A DNA stretch of 64,000 nucleotides from Thermothelomyces thermophilus ATCC 42464 (lineage: Eukaryota > Ascomycota > Sordariomycetes > Sordariales > Chaetomiaceae): positions 5,022,001 through 5,086,000 of the forward strand of contig NC_016472.1 in assembly GCF_000226095.1 (NCBI RefSeq). Reading direction: 5' to 3'. Each line of letters starts with the position of its first letter. Within the stretch, counting starts at the first letter, position 1. The position numbers were made by a program, and so were the translations under genes. The notes beneath the pieces are model-generated. The model made no database searches. It had not been told where the DNA came from and worked only from the letters and a program-made list of their open reading frames with translations. Below are positions 46,517 through 57,448 of the stretch, one piece after another.

Positions 46517-48082
46517 CTATTAGAAGAATATATATATTAACCATTTATCCTAGATAACTTTATAGAATATTATAATCTTAAGCTTTATAAATACTACCTC
46601 TTATTTGACATTATTATTATCTTCCTCCCTCCCTATTTAATATATTTTATCTAGCTAATAGATATAGAAGTCTTTTACTATCTTAAGAAAGTATATTAAT
46701 AACATCTCTAGTAGGTAGTTCGAAATAGTAATCTTATATTTACCTAGATAGACTTTATTAAAGGATTCTAGGAAATCTAAGATACTAGTTTTAAACGCTA
46801 AAATATTATAATAAGATTTAAAAAGACTAATCTTTTTCTATTAAACTAATATATCATAATAGACTAGATTAGGAAGAAAGTATTATCTAATATAAGTATT
46901 GGATATCTTATAATAATTTCTAATAATAAGTAATAGATATATATAAAAAAGGTATTAACTATATTTAAAAGTAATATCTTAAGCTTTTTAGTTTACTAAT
47001 ATAAGAATACTTTTAGAATATTATATTAATAGTAAATAAGAGTTAGCTAATATATAAACATCTAAATAACTTTACTAAAGATAAGAGAGCCTATCTAACT
47101 ATACCATTTACTAAGAAAATACAAGGCTAACTTGTTAAGCTAATAAGAGAGGTTATAATAAGTATAACCATCTAATAGATTTAACAGTTTTAGGAGATCC
47201 GAGCTTAGAAGAGCGTTAAGGCAATTCGAGATACTAGCCAAAAAGCTACCTATATTACTATTAAGCAGATTAAACAAAAGTATAAAGAGGAATACAAAGT
47301 CTAGAAAAGGCAGCTGGAGAATAAGATTCCTAGTACTAATAGGCGTCGCCTTTGTATAGCAACCTTTACTAAATTCTTAGAAAAGACTAACAAGAATAAC
47401 TATCTTCCTCTTAACGATAAGGACCTTCTCTAGGTTCTACTAAAGGAACGTTAGCTATTAGTATTTTTCGACTTTAGAGATAGAAAAGAAGTCCTAATCC
47501 CCTGGTTAGCTAAGAAGCCATTATTAGAAGTCAAATTCCTATCCCCTAAACGTCCCAGGATATAGATTAGCAGCGTGACTATAATGTTAATTAACGATAG
47601 CGACGATAACAGATTTGACTTTATAGATAGTAAAGATAGGTAGGAAGAGGATATCGAGTTACTATCTCTATCTAGGGGTAAGAAGGAGTCTCTATATATA
47701 GCTATTATAAAGGACATTAGGAGGTTTAAGAAGCGATATACCTATAAGTCTATAGTAGTAATGCTAGGGATAGAAGATAATAACTATTACTAGGAGGTTA
47801 AAAGAGAAGGTACTACTATAATTAGGAGTGTTAAGAGTAATAGGGATAGGGGGTATAATATAAAGGGAGAGGGAGACAAATGCGAGTCATATAATTAGTT
47901 ATTTGACTAGTTATAACTAAGTAGAATTGAATTTTACTACGTTTTTAAGCTTTTTGGAGCCTAGTTTATAATTAAACTATTTGTAGTTATTTAAGGCTGT
48001 TATTATAATGGTAATTAAACCTAAATTGAACTTGATAGTACCTTTTGTAAAGACGCGAATGTATAGGAAATTTGGTAGCGAT

Positions 48083-48178
48083 ATGTCTGGCTATATTGGT
48101 ATGTCTGGGGGTTTTGGCCCTACCTATCGGGAGACAGGTGGTAGTCCTGAACTAATTAGTTAGTAACTAACCACCGGG
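48083..48178 (-). repeat. Right terminal inverted repeat of transposon D
   Basis: About 96 bp ending CTAACCACCGGG, followed by TA. Confidence 0.9.
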
Positions 48179-48180
48179 TA

Positions 48181-49016
48181 CATGATACAAATAACTACAC
48201 TAAAAAACTGACTAGTCAAGTGCAACCCTTGATTCCCGTGTTCATTTGCGTCCTCTATTAATCGTAGGCGTTGATCGATTAGTTATATTTCTTATTCTGG
48301 AATAAACCAAGTATAGCCATCCCTAATAGCTCGTCCAGGCGAAATTGACTGGACTGTCTGGAACGACGAGAACCCGGCTGGCTGGGGCGACTCCACTTGC
48401 TGCTGCGTATCAGCGAACAGCCAAACCTCGCTCCCCACCAGAAGAATCGTTCGTCCGCCGATGGCTAGTTTTGCTGGCGTAGGGAGCGCAAGCAGCTAAC
48501 TAGTAATTCATACTGCGCAGACTACACTAGTGTACGGACCCGTGCGTTAGGGTTGTACTGTACATACTGTACACTACAAAGTACTGGGCAGCAAGTATTG
48601 AATCGGCCGGCCTCGACCCAACACGATCCGTTGCTGTCTCGATATCAGCGAAGATACCGCCGTGGCACATTTGCCATCTTCCGGGGATTCTTGCCAAGCC
48701 CGGCCGGTTCGTTTGATGACACGTCCAACCGAGCTCTCTTGTATCCACACGTGCGGGACGACCCGGTGTGGGTGCTGTGATTGGGCCCTAGGCCAGTCCA
48801 GCTCAAGAATTAGACTTCCGAGGTACGGAGAGTGATTGGGTATGTGTGTGTACACTATGTATGTACAGTAGTCTATGTATGTACTGTACAGTACATACTT
48901 GGTAATTCCTGCCCGGCACTAACCAAGGTCATCAGCGTACAGTACGATTTGATAATTCCCAAAAAAAAGGGCAACAAGACGGGGGGTCGCAATAACCTTG
49001 GCAGGGTCTGACATTG
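48181..49016. other. Intergenic, promoter side of dph6
   Basis: No gene is seen. Two GTAC-rich patches (about 48,555-48,590 and 48,848-48,900) contain overlapping TGTACTGTACAGTAC-type words that are self-complementary. The last ~100 bp should hold the dph6 start region. Confidence 0.55.
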
Positions 49017-51683
49017 ATGGCGTCCACCAAGACCGAGGGGCTCAACGTGATCGCCCTCGTATCCGGTGGAAAGGACAGCTTTTTCTCTCTCCTCCACTGC
49101 AGAGCCAACGGACACCGCATCGTCGCCCTCGCCAATTTGCATCCGGCACTACTACCACGGAGGCAGGGCTCCTGTGATGGCACCTCGCAACCCCGGCTGG
49201 ACGCCAAGGTACCCGCCGGCGAAGCGCCTAGTACCGCCGTCTCGCCCCGGGCTCTAGAGTCAGCTCCTTGTGGTCCTTGTGATGGGCCGCATCTGGGATC
49301 GGCCAAGGATGCGCGCCCTCCCGCCGTGCTCCCGGGTCGCGAGGGTGGAGTGGCTGGAAATGAGGCTACTCCCGAAGTGGACGAGGATGAGCGGGATCTC
49401 AACAGCTTCATGTACCAAACGGTGGGGCACCAGGTGATCCCCCTCTATGCCGAGGCTACAGGCATTCCGCTCTACCGCCGGGCAATCACCGGCCCTGCTG
49501 TCCAACACGGAAAGGACTACGACGCGAATCGCCATCGGAGCTCCACCGCTTCTCCGGCCGGGGGATACTCCGATGAGGCCGGAGACCCGGAGAGGGCGGA
49601 CCCTGACGAGACCGAGTCCATGGTCCCGCTCCTCCAGGACATCAAGAGGGCTCACCCAGAGGCAAATGCTATCTGCGCCGGAGCCATCCTCAGCACATAC
49701 CAGCGCACGCGCGTGGAATCGGTAGCGATCCGCCTCGGTTTGACGCCGCTGGCCTATCTGTGGAAGTTTCCCGTCCTCCCGACCACAGGTCCCTCGGGCC
49801 CCGTCGCAGGGGCGGATGCCCAACTGCTTGATGACATGACGGCGGCGGGCCTGGAGGCCCGCATCATCAAGGTTGCGAGCGGCGGCCTGGACAGCTCGTT
49901 CCTGTGGACCAACGTTGCGAGTCCTGCGGGGAAGGCAAGACTCGCCACGGCCATGCGGCGCTTTGGACCGGCCGAGACGGGCGCCGTCATTGGCGAAGGC
50001 GGCGAGTTTGAGACGCTTGTGTTGGACGGGCCGCCGACCCTGTTTCAGAAACGGATCGTAGTTGCCGAGGAGGACCGCCGGGTGGTCAGGGAAGGAGGGG
50101 GGAGCGCATGGCTGAGCCTGCGGAATGCGAGACTGGAGGTTAAGCTGACGGGCAAGGAGGGTGGAGGTGATATCAGGATCCCCAATCTGCTCGACCCGGG
50201 CTTCGTCAGCGTACTGGACGCGCTGTCGGGCTCCGAGACTCTTCCGACATCTCAGATAGGCTCACACGCGCGAGACGAGGAGTTGCCCCGGCTGGGAACT
50301 CTTCAGCCGTCCAGCCAGGGGCGGCTGGAGCAATGGTCGTTTACCAGCAGCAAATCAGCCTCGGCCTCCATAGGAGCCGAAACACGGGGCATCGTCGAGC
50401 ATATCCGTCAGCGTCTCCAGCAGCGGTCTCTCCCGGCCTCTGCCATACTAAGCGCCACAGTCATCCTGCGTCGAATGGCCGACTTCCCTGCCGTCAACAG
50501 CATCTACGGCACGCTCTTCGACGCGCCCAACCCGCCTTCTAGGGTTACTATCTCGTGCGGCGGCGCGGCGGACGCAAACATCGCCGTCTACCTCACCGTC
50601 CACACCGCCCTCCAGCCCAGCCAACGCCACGGCCTGCACGTGCAGTCTCGCTCGTACTGGGCACCTGCCAACATTGGTCCGTACAGCCAGGCCATATCCG
50701 TCCCCCTGCTGAGTCTCGGGAGGGCGGGAGAGGCGGATGCCCCCTCTTCGTCGGGCCCGCGACTCGTCACCATCGCCGGCCAGATCCCACTCGTGCCCGC
50801 CACTATGACCCTGCCGGACGGCGCGCTGTCCCTGCAGCTTACCCTCTCACTGCAGCACCTCTGGCGCATCGGAGTCGAACTGGGTGTGCAGTGGTGGACC
50901 AGTGTCGTGGCGTACTTTCCGGCTTGCCGCTCACCCGCTGGCGACGAAGGGGAGGAGAGGTCGAAGAAGATGGAGATGGTGCAGAGGGCCAGGATGGTCG
51001 GCGAAGCTTGGAGGATGGCACACATGTCGAATGGCAAGGACCAAGGAGAAGACGACGACGACGACGACGACGATGACGAGAACGGCCCGGATCTGTGGGA
51101 CAGGCGGTTTAACCCGCAGTATATGGCCTTCTCCTCTTTCGGCGGCGAGGAAAGGAAGGCGGACCCGGCACTGCCGGATCGGTCTGTCCTTGCGCCCCCT
51201 TCTCGGGGAAGGAGGCCGCCAGCGTTCGTGGCCGAGGTGGATGAGCTGCCGCGCGGGGCGGGCGTCGAGTGGCATGCGCATCTGGGAATCGCGAACGCGG
51301 ACGAGGGGAGCGTCATTGTGAAGGAGGCGGTCGCAGTCGAAGACAAGGGAGATATACACGTGGCGCAGACGATCATTCGTCCGCCCGGGGAAGAGGAAGG
51401 CGTGAGGTTTGTGCAGACTGTTGTGGCGGAACAGCTCGGCTGTGGCAGGTCTGGAGAACATGGCGACATCACGACGAGGGCACTGGCGCAGCTGGGAGCG
51501 GTCGATTCCACCGAGGAGCCTGCTGCGGTGGTACGGTATGTGGACGTCGAGGTGCTCAGGGCGGCTGGTGAGCGGGGAGTGCCGCAGGAGGGTCGTGGAC
51601 CAGTGGTGCCGTGCAGGTCGCTCTGGGATGGGGACGGAAAGAGACTGGCAGCCGTGTCGGTCTACCACAGCGTGTTTGAGTGA
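49017..51683 (+). CDS. dph6: Diphthine--ammonia ligase Dph6 with two RidA-like domains
   Basis: A single exon encoding 888 aa from the ATG at 49017 (MASTKTEGL). Residues 10-21 carry the ATP-pyrophosphatase loop (VIALVSGGKDS), and GEGGEFETLVLDGP lies at ~324-337. Two YjgF/RidA-like domains follow (about 460-530 and from ~545, with WAPANIGPYSQA), as in yeast Dph6. The enzyme performs the last, ATP- and ammonia-dependent amidation of diphthine to diphthamide on elongation factor 2 in the cytosol. Odd points: an extra ~75-residue low-complexity stretch (residues ~45-120) between the HP and DLNSFMYQ blocks of the ligase domain, with no stop, and a run of nine Asp at ~680. It is convergent with the esterase gene. 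Confidence 0.92.
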   Translation: MASTKTEGLNVIALVSGGKDSFFSLLHCRANGHRIVALANLHPALLPRRQGSCDGTSQPRLDAKVPAGEAPSTAVSPRALESAPCGPCDGPHLGSAKDARPPAVLPGREGGVAGNEATPEVDEDERDLNSFMYQTVGHQVIPLYAEATGIPLYRRAITGPAVQHGKDYDANRHRSSTASPAGGYSDEAGDPERADPDETESMVPLLQDIKRAHPEANAICAGAILSTYQRTRVESVAIRLGLTPLAYLWKFPVLPTTGPSGPVAGADAQLLDDMTAAGLEARIIKVASGGLDSSFLWTNVASPAGKARLATAMRRFGPAETGAVIGEGGEFETLVLDGPPTLFQKRIVVAEEDRRVVREGGGSAWLSLRNARLEVKLTGKEGGGDIRIPNLLDPGFVSVLDALSGSETLPTSQIGSHARDEELPRLGTLQPSSQGRLEQWSFTSSKSASASIGAETRGIVEHIRQRLQQRSLPASAILSATVILRRMADFPAVNSIYGTLFDAPNPPSRVTISCGGAADANIAVYLTVHTALQPSQRHGLHVQSRSYWAPANIGPYSQAISVPLLSLGRAGEADAPSSSGPRLVTIAGQIPLVPATMTLPDGALSLQLTLSLQHLWRIGVELGVQWWTSVVAYFPACRSPAGDEGEERSKKMEMVQRARMVGEAWRMAHMSNGKDQGEDDDDDDDDDENGPDLWDRRFNPQYMAFSSFGGEERKADPALPDRSVLAPPSRGRRPPAFVAEVDELPRGAGVEWHAHLGIANADEGSVIVKEAVAVEDKGDIHVAQTIIRPPGEEEGVRFVQTVVAEQLGCGRSGEHGDITTRALAQLGAVDSTEEPAAVVRYVDVEVLRAAGERGVPQEGRGPVVPCRSLWDGDGKRLAAVSVYHSVFE

Positions 51684-51997
51684 AGAAGGGCTGCGATCAG
51701 ACAAAGGTAAACAGAGAGAAAGGGGGAAACCAAAGAAAAAGTAGGAGAGGGGAGGGGGGGGAAGGCTGGAGGCGGGGGGGGGGGGGGGGAGTCGTCATGT
51801 AACTTAGCCCTTCTTAGCTCTACAACCTCTGATCCGACTGGACCGACCGAGTGATGAAACAAGTTATATTATCTTCTTTTTCCCTCCAAGCTCGCGTTCG
51901 GAACCTCCTTCGAAGCTCAAAGGCTGTTGATATGCAGTCGGGTATCTTAACATGACCACCTCTTCTTCCCGTTTAAGAAATGTGATAAAGAACACTC
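51684..51997. other. Intergenic between convergent dph6 and the esterase
   Basis: Both 3' ends point into this 314-bp gap. It contains a long G run (about 51,775-51,789) after purine-rich repeats, a probable source of sequencing or assembly error. No gene is seen. Confidence 0.55.
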
Positions 51998-54792
51998 TCA
52001 CTTCTGCCTCATCCTTCCCGAACCCAACTCTTTCCAGAACCCGCACCTCCCCCTCTCGGCCGCGTCTACCGTTTCCATCCTCGCCCCCTCCGTCTCGATC
52101 AGCAACCTCCTCATCACTCCGGCATCGCCTCCCTCCTGCCAGACGGGCTCCCATCTCGGCGACCCGGGCGCGCGGAACACGTTGGGGTCGAGCGTGCGCA
52201 CGAAGCTGAGCCAGTAGCCCATGACGAGCGGCACAACAGCGGCGTTGTACGTCTCGTAACTGGCCGCTTCCTGCCCGGGCACGTTCCCGGGGCCGAAGAT
52301 GGCGGGTGCGTCAGAGAGGTGGGGGACGCCGAGGCCGCGGGCGACGGTAGCCTCGTCGCGGACATTGTACCGGTAGGTGTAGAGGGCGGCGGCCGCGCCT
52401 GCGGCTTCCGCCTCTGTCCTACTCTTCTTCTTCTTCGTCCTCTTGGAGGGGAAAGAGGAGGGAGACGGGGAGGAAGGGGAGGAGGAGGAGGAGGAGGGAA
52501 AAGGGAATGTCTTGGCGGCTGTTGTGTTGCTTTTCACTTGTGGGGGGCGGATAGGGTATGAAGAGAGGAGATTGTTTGTTGGGCAGATGAAGGTTGCTTC
52601 GCCGTAGGCTTTGCTGGCAGTGGGGAACCAGGGTTTATGGGCTGGTACGGGCGGCAGTTGGGGGTAGTGGGTGAGGATGTCGGTGGTGTCGTTGGCCGTG
52701 AGGAGGGGGTAGTTGTTGCGGAGGAAGTGGGCAACGTCCGAGGGGGTGTCGGCGTCGGGGACGAAGACAGAGCCCTCTGCGTGGGGGTTGTCAGAGTCAA
52801 ATGGTTTGCTTAAGGGTAAGGGAGGTTTGGAAAAGGGGGGGGGGGGCGAACCGTCGTTTGATGTGCCAAACACCACCGGCACGCTGATGAACTGTCCCTT
52901 TTCGAACAGACGGTAGGGCAGGTCACGCAAGAGATCCCCGTCGACACAGGGCGTCCAGTAGAACAGGGGCATGGGCGGGTCCGGGCGGCCGGGGAACGGC
53001 TGGGCGTAATTAGCAGCCTGCAGTACGGCAACGTCCTTAGAGCGTAAACAGGCCATCTGCCGGTCCGGGGCTACGCCGTCGCAACCTGTCTGGCTCACCA
53101 CTCGGTCAAACTGGTACTCGAGCTCGTGGACAAAGGGCTGGGCCGGGAAGAAGAGGGACTCGGTCATGCCTCCGATAAAGAGGTTGTCGTTACGGCCGCC
53201 GTAGGCTATGAGGTGCATGGCGACGGAGCCGGCACCGGCAGAGGCGCCGTGGATGACGACGTGGTCCGGGTCGCCGCCAAACTGAGGCCGGTTAATCACT
53301 AAACTAGGTGTTGGAAGTGGAAGTGACAAGGGGGGGCACCGCCTACCGAAGCGATGTGCGTTTTCACCCATTTCAGCAGCATCCGCTGGTCCAACAAACC
53401 GACGTTCAAGACCCCGTCGTCCCTCACCCGCTCGCTCGCGAGAAACCCCCAGAGGCCAACACGGTAGTTGAAGCTGACCATGACGACGTTGTGGCCGGAT
53501 TTCTCGACGGCCTCAGCCCCGTCCCAGTAGGCGTTGGTGTTGGCTACGTAGCCTGGCTCTAGGTCAGTCAAAGGGAGGGAGAGGGGACATTACGCAGGAC
53601 TAGGGTGGGTGTATCAAACGTACCTCCGCCCTGAATGAACACCCACACGGGCAGCTTAGACTTCACAGTCGCGTTTGTCGGAGCCCAGACATTCACAAAC
53701 AGACAATCCTCGCTCTCATCATCCGTAGGATAGGCTGAGCCGATACCGAGACACCTGGGAGGGAACTAACGACAGAGTTGGTCAGGATCATGCTCCCGGA
53801 TCGGTTTCTCCCTTGGGACGGGTCCGTTGATCACTCACCGCTGCAGCCTTCTCGACCGTCCCCGTGTCAGACGGAATAGGATCAAGCGGAGCCCTCCATC
53901 TCAAGTCCCCTATCGGCGCGGCAGCATAGCGCATGCCTCGGAAGGAATTGACCCAGTTTGAGAGTCTCAACCCCTCATAAGAGGTATAGTTGAGGTCGAC
54001 TCTCACTGTACCGACAACGGTTCGCTGTGGTTGACATGCTGAGATTAGTTTTGTGAAGCACACCATTTCAGGGGGGAAGGAAAAGCGAAGGGGGCTGTTG
54101 CTGAGAAGATGCTGGTAGGAGGGTTGCTTAAGCAGCAGGATCCGTGTATTTGTGACCTCTGCGCGCGTTCGCGCGCGTGGGTGTTTGTGGGTATTTCGTA
54201 TGTGTGTATTTGTCTCACCAAGGGACCGTCTATATGAGACATAAAAGGGGCCCCATCTCCATAGTAGAGGAAACATATGCCGGCGGTGAAACATTGACCG
54301 AACCGGAACAGGGAATGCATGGCTTGGAAGCCGAAGAGTTGGGCATGGGATACCATACCGAAGAGGCAAAGAAAGAAAGAAAGAAAGAAAGAAAGAAAAA
54401 AAAGATGGATAGAAACAACTCACCCCATCCTCGGAACCAAAGCCCATGCCCATCAGCAATACCCACCAAACACCGACCTGGACGACCAGCACCAAGACGA
54501 TCGACAGGACCAGCACCACCGCCGGCCCGGCGCCGACACCCTCCTCCCGCGCGGCCGTCACGGGCGAGAGCGGCCCTGCCCATTGCCCATCTTTGTAGTC
54601 CGGCAGCCGCCGGTTAGCAGGGGACAACAGCCCGTCATCGTAATAGTGAGGGCTGTGAGACGACCGGCCGTCCCCGTCCCCGTCCCTTCCCTTCTTCTCC
54701 AAATCGCTATCACTTGCTGCAGCACCATCGCCGCTCTCGCGGCTCCCACCACGGCCACTCATCATCATCATCATCATCATCATCATCACCAT
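51998..54792 (-). CDS. Membrane-anchored type-B carboxylesterase
   Basis: Five exons: 54792..54424, 54024..53839, 53765..53624, 53552..53347 and 53281..51998. Introns are 399, 73, 71 and 65 nt with GTGAGT, GTGAGT, GTACGT and GTAGGC donors; phases join to 728 aa. A cytosolic Ser/Asp-rich head is followed by one transmembrane segment (VVLVLSIVLVLVVQVGVWWVLL, ~residues 90-113), then the esterase ectodomain: VDLNYTSYEG and FRGMRYAAAPIGDLRWRAP, EDCLFVNVWAP, and the nucleophile elbow GASAGAG (~residue 314). This gives type II topology and an extracellular hydrolase of unknown ester substrate. A Ser/Pro/Lys insert (~600) is poorly conserved. The start lies in an (ATG)9 repeat, so the first codon is uncertain. 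Confidence 0.82.
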
Positions 54793-55766
54793 CACCACCG
54801 GGATAAAAAGGATGCTGTCGCTCGCACTCCTGGCCCGTGCTCCCGCTGAAGGAGAGGGCAGAAGAAGAAGAAGAGAGGACTACTACGCCCGTTTACCGGC
54901 CCAGGACGCGAACGTGGGGCTCAGAACACCATGCCAGGTAAGGAGGAGGTTTCTACAACCCGCCGTGCATGGGACGTTTGGATGTGCGTGTGTATGTTGT
55001 CAATCCATACATACTTTGACCTGGCGCGCGCAAATGGTGGTTGTTAGACTGCGTTTCGATGCTTGGATTCGCCAATCAAATTAGAATGTGACTGATGAAG
55101 GTAGTAGACAGCGCTAAGGGGGGCAAAAGAAAGAAGATAAGAATAATTTATAACATACCCAGACCTGCTTACATCGGACTTGATCTCGCACTTTTCTGAG
55201 CGGGTGATTGATGGCAACGGCAACTACGGATGACTGCCTCGATTCCAGGTAGATCAGGGTACTTTGCCGAGGCCGTTGGGGAGGAACAGGCAGGTGCCAT
55301 GGATTCCCGCTATCAGCCGGGCTCCGGGGCCCCCCACTTTCCAGAGTGATTGATCACGGATATACGGAGTAACTCGACCACGCAATAAGTTCTTAGCTCG
55401 CGGGACGCTTTTGTATGTAACTTGTAGTCTTGTCAGCTGCACTTGAAGGAAGCCCAGCATGACATCGATGTTCGATATGAAATAATGCCGTGCGACAGAT
55501 GCGAGGTCATCCCTAATTAGCTCCTTGAGTAGGTTCATATCCTCTCGAAAAACGTACAAGAATCTAACCTTGGCGCCTAGCTAAGTCTATGCCTACAATA
55601 CTCCGACACCTAAAATCTTCTTTGAGCCCCTTGAAATTAAAACATTGTGCGATGGCTTTAGGACCGTGTTTGAGGACGATGAATGGTCGATTACACACAA
55701 CATCCCCTGCCAAAAGACCCAGCGCAGCCGACTGGCAGCACAGGAACTCGAGGACGAAGACCATGT
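54793..55766. other. Intergenic between dga1 3' end and the esterase promoter
   Basis: It holds the upstream region of the esterase and the 3' flank of dga1, both transcribed leftward. One TACGGAGTA copy lies at 55363. An open frame at 55254..55559 (minus) shows no domain and I do not accept it. Confidence 0.55.
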
Positions 55767-57448
55767 TCAGTCCACAATCTTCAACCTGGCCTCCCTTCCT
55801 CCCCTTGTCGCAGAAGGACAAAAAGTGTCCTTGTACCTGTTCCACATGGCCTCTAACTCTGCCACATACTCGGCATGCAGCCTCTCCACCTCGCGGGCCT
55901 CGATCTTCTCGCCGGCGCCAATCTTCCGCACGGGAATCGGCCTGCCCACGACGATATTCAGCGGCCGTCGGTACGGCATCAGGCCGACGTCGTAGTTGAA
56001 GATGCCCCTGCCGTGCAAGAAGGGGAGCGTAAACTTGAGCGTACGCAGTACCCACATCTGCAGGCGGTGCAGCGACGGGTGCTGCCGGGCGCTGAGCTGG
56101 TCGTACAGGTCGTTCTCGCCAAACGCGAGCACGGGTACCAGGTCGGCCCCTGTGCGCATCGCCATCTTGACGAACCCCTTCCGCTGCGCGAGCACCAGGC
56201 GCATCGTGCCCGGGTGCGCCTCGAGCGATTCGCGCGCGCCTCCGACGACAATAGTCACGGCCCGGCCCATGCCGTCGCCATCCAGCCCGCCAGTCGTCAG
56301 GATCGACGTGATGGATTCCTTGGACACGGATTGGAGGCCCAGCGCCAGGATGTAGTCGCGGTACAGCGGGATGCGGAAGTTGGAGTCGAGCGTAAGGAGG
56401 CTGTTGGTGATGCCCGGGAACTTCTCCGAGAACCCAAGCGCCTCGGTAGCAAAGGCCGCGAATGCCCCGTGCGAGATGATGCCGTGCGGGTGGTAGCCGA
56501 ATATGTACTTGCGCGTCGGCGGCAGGTCGTGCGTCTTGTGGAGCGCCGCGGGGAAGTAGTCGGCAAAGAATTTCCACATCCTGAGCCGCCGGAAGCGCTC
56601 AGAGCGCGCGCGCAGGCGGCCGTCGGTGGCCGTTTTGGAAAGAAGCATGTGCAGGAGGTAGGGAATCAGGATTGGCCACGTGAGGGGGATGGCGCAGAGG
56701 GAGAAGAAGCAGGAGACAGTCACGGCGATGCTGAGGCAGTGGAGCAGGACCGCCATGGTCTGCAGCCGCCGCCTGTAGGGTATATTCCAGGGCGCGAAGC
56801 GGATGCCGCCTGTTCTATAGGCGTTGATTCGGTCACGCTCCCGGGCGGCCGCCTCCTTGCCCGCTTCGTCCGTGAGATCCGGGTACGTATCTCGGACAGT
56901 TTGTGATGACTTTGCTTTCGGTCTCGAGCGGTCCCTGAGCTCGCCATCCGGCCGTGACAAACCGTTGGATTTTGCCTCGCTGGACACGGACGCCCCCCGC
57001 ACGGCTCCATTCGGTGGCAGCTTCGTAAGTGTATTCAACGGTCCGTCAGGCTCGTACCCTCCGAGCGAAGAAAGGTCGTCGGCCTCGTGCTCAGCGATGT
57101 CCCCCGTGGATTCGGCGGCGCCGACGTTTTGCCCGAGACTGCCTCCGTTGCGCTGAGTGGAACCTGGCACGGCTGCAGGCGTGAGGGTGCCGTCGAGTCC
57201 CTGGTTATTACACGCTGTTAGCTATCGGCCGCAGAATGTGCCTGCCTTGGTGACCAGTCGCTCACCGTCTCGGGGTTTCCTTTGCTCGGCGTCAGGGCGC
57301 CATTTGTGGCGAGCGTACGGGAATCCCCGTCCTGGGCGGCTGTCTTCGTGTCAACAGGCTGGATTGCGATTGCGTGGTGCTTCCCCTGCTCGTGCGTAGG
57401 CCTCTTGGCCTGTGCCGTCCTCCTCCGCGCGTTCCTGGATTTACCCAT
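55767..57448 (-). CDS. dga1: Diacylglycerol O-acyltransferase, DGAT2 family (Dga1)
   Basis: Exon 1 57448..57266, a 65-nt intron (GTGAGC donor, GCTAAC branch, AACCAG acceptor), exon 2 57200..55767; 538 aa. The first ~175 residues are hydrophilic and likely disordered. A hydrophobic hairpin (MAVLLHCLSIAVTVSCFF, then IPLTWPILIPYLL) embeds the enzyme in the ER or lipid-droplet membrane. Catalytic signature FGYHPHGIISHG at ~295, followed by FPGITNSLLTLDSNF and GGARESLEAHPG. The C-terminus LKIVD is typical of fungal Dga1. It transfers an acyl group from acyl-CoA to diacylglycerol, the final step of triacylglycerol storage. The N-terminal extension is longer than in yeast (418 aa total). Confidence 0.92.

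Larger units (their letters stand above)
38985..46521 (+). mobile_element. Element C: young plus-strand Ty3/Gypsy chromovirus with an antisense gene
   Basis: The element proper is 38990..46516 (7,527 bp), flanked by CTATT at 38985-38989 and 46517-46521. In order: 421-bp LTR, primer site, gag (39438-41699), frameshift signal, pol (to 45448), antisense spliced gene (45420-45973, minus), purine tract, 421-bp LTR. Gag and pol frames are interrupted only by single-base changes to stops, mostly C-to-T (CAG/CAA/CGA to TAG/TAA/TGA). The two LTRs differ by transitions only where I compared them, so it is the least damaged copy here. It belongs to the same family as element B and the solo LTR. Confidence 0.95.
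38100..47900 (+). pseudogene. DDE_1 transposase remnant of transposon D, interrupted by element C
   Basis: Plus strand, with stops throughout. Before the insertion the sequence reads FFNKLKDTIESF and then NIDKTRY, matching the first catalytic Asp block (N-M-D-E-T-G) of Fot1/pogo transposases. After it come FILDNF, then FLPPYLIYFIQLIDIEVF and LKK (about 46,610-46,700), matching the LPPHTSHLLQPLDVGVF hallmark. Element C inserted just upstream of that second block. The rest to ~47.9 kb is C-terminal sequence and non-coding tail. Confidence 0.75.
37730..48180 (+). mobile_element. Transposon D: Fot1/pogo-type (Tc1-mariner) DNA transposon, RIP-mutated, split by element C
   Basis: The element is 37732..48178, flanked by TA on both sides (37730-37731, 48179-48180), the target of Tc1/mariner elements. 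Without element C it is about 2.9 kb. Terminal inverted repeats of about 96 bp start CCCGGTGGTTAG; the differences I see between the two arms are transitions. The plus-strand transposase is readable as a DDE_1 protein despite stops. The terminal repeats are longer than those of classical Fot1. Confidence 0.9.

Noticed and set aside
50588-51511. 307-codon minus-strand frame opposite dph6
   Set aside because: A shadow frame; the plus strand encodes clear Dph6 domains.
55875-56906. 343-codon plus-strand frame opposite dga1
   Set aside because: A shadow of the highly conserved dga1 reading frame caused by high third-position GC.
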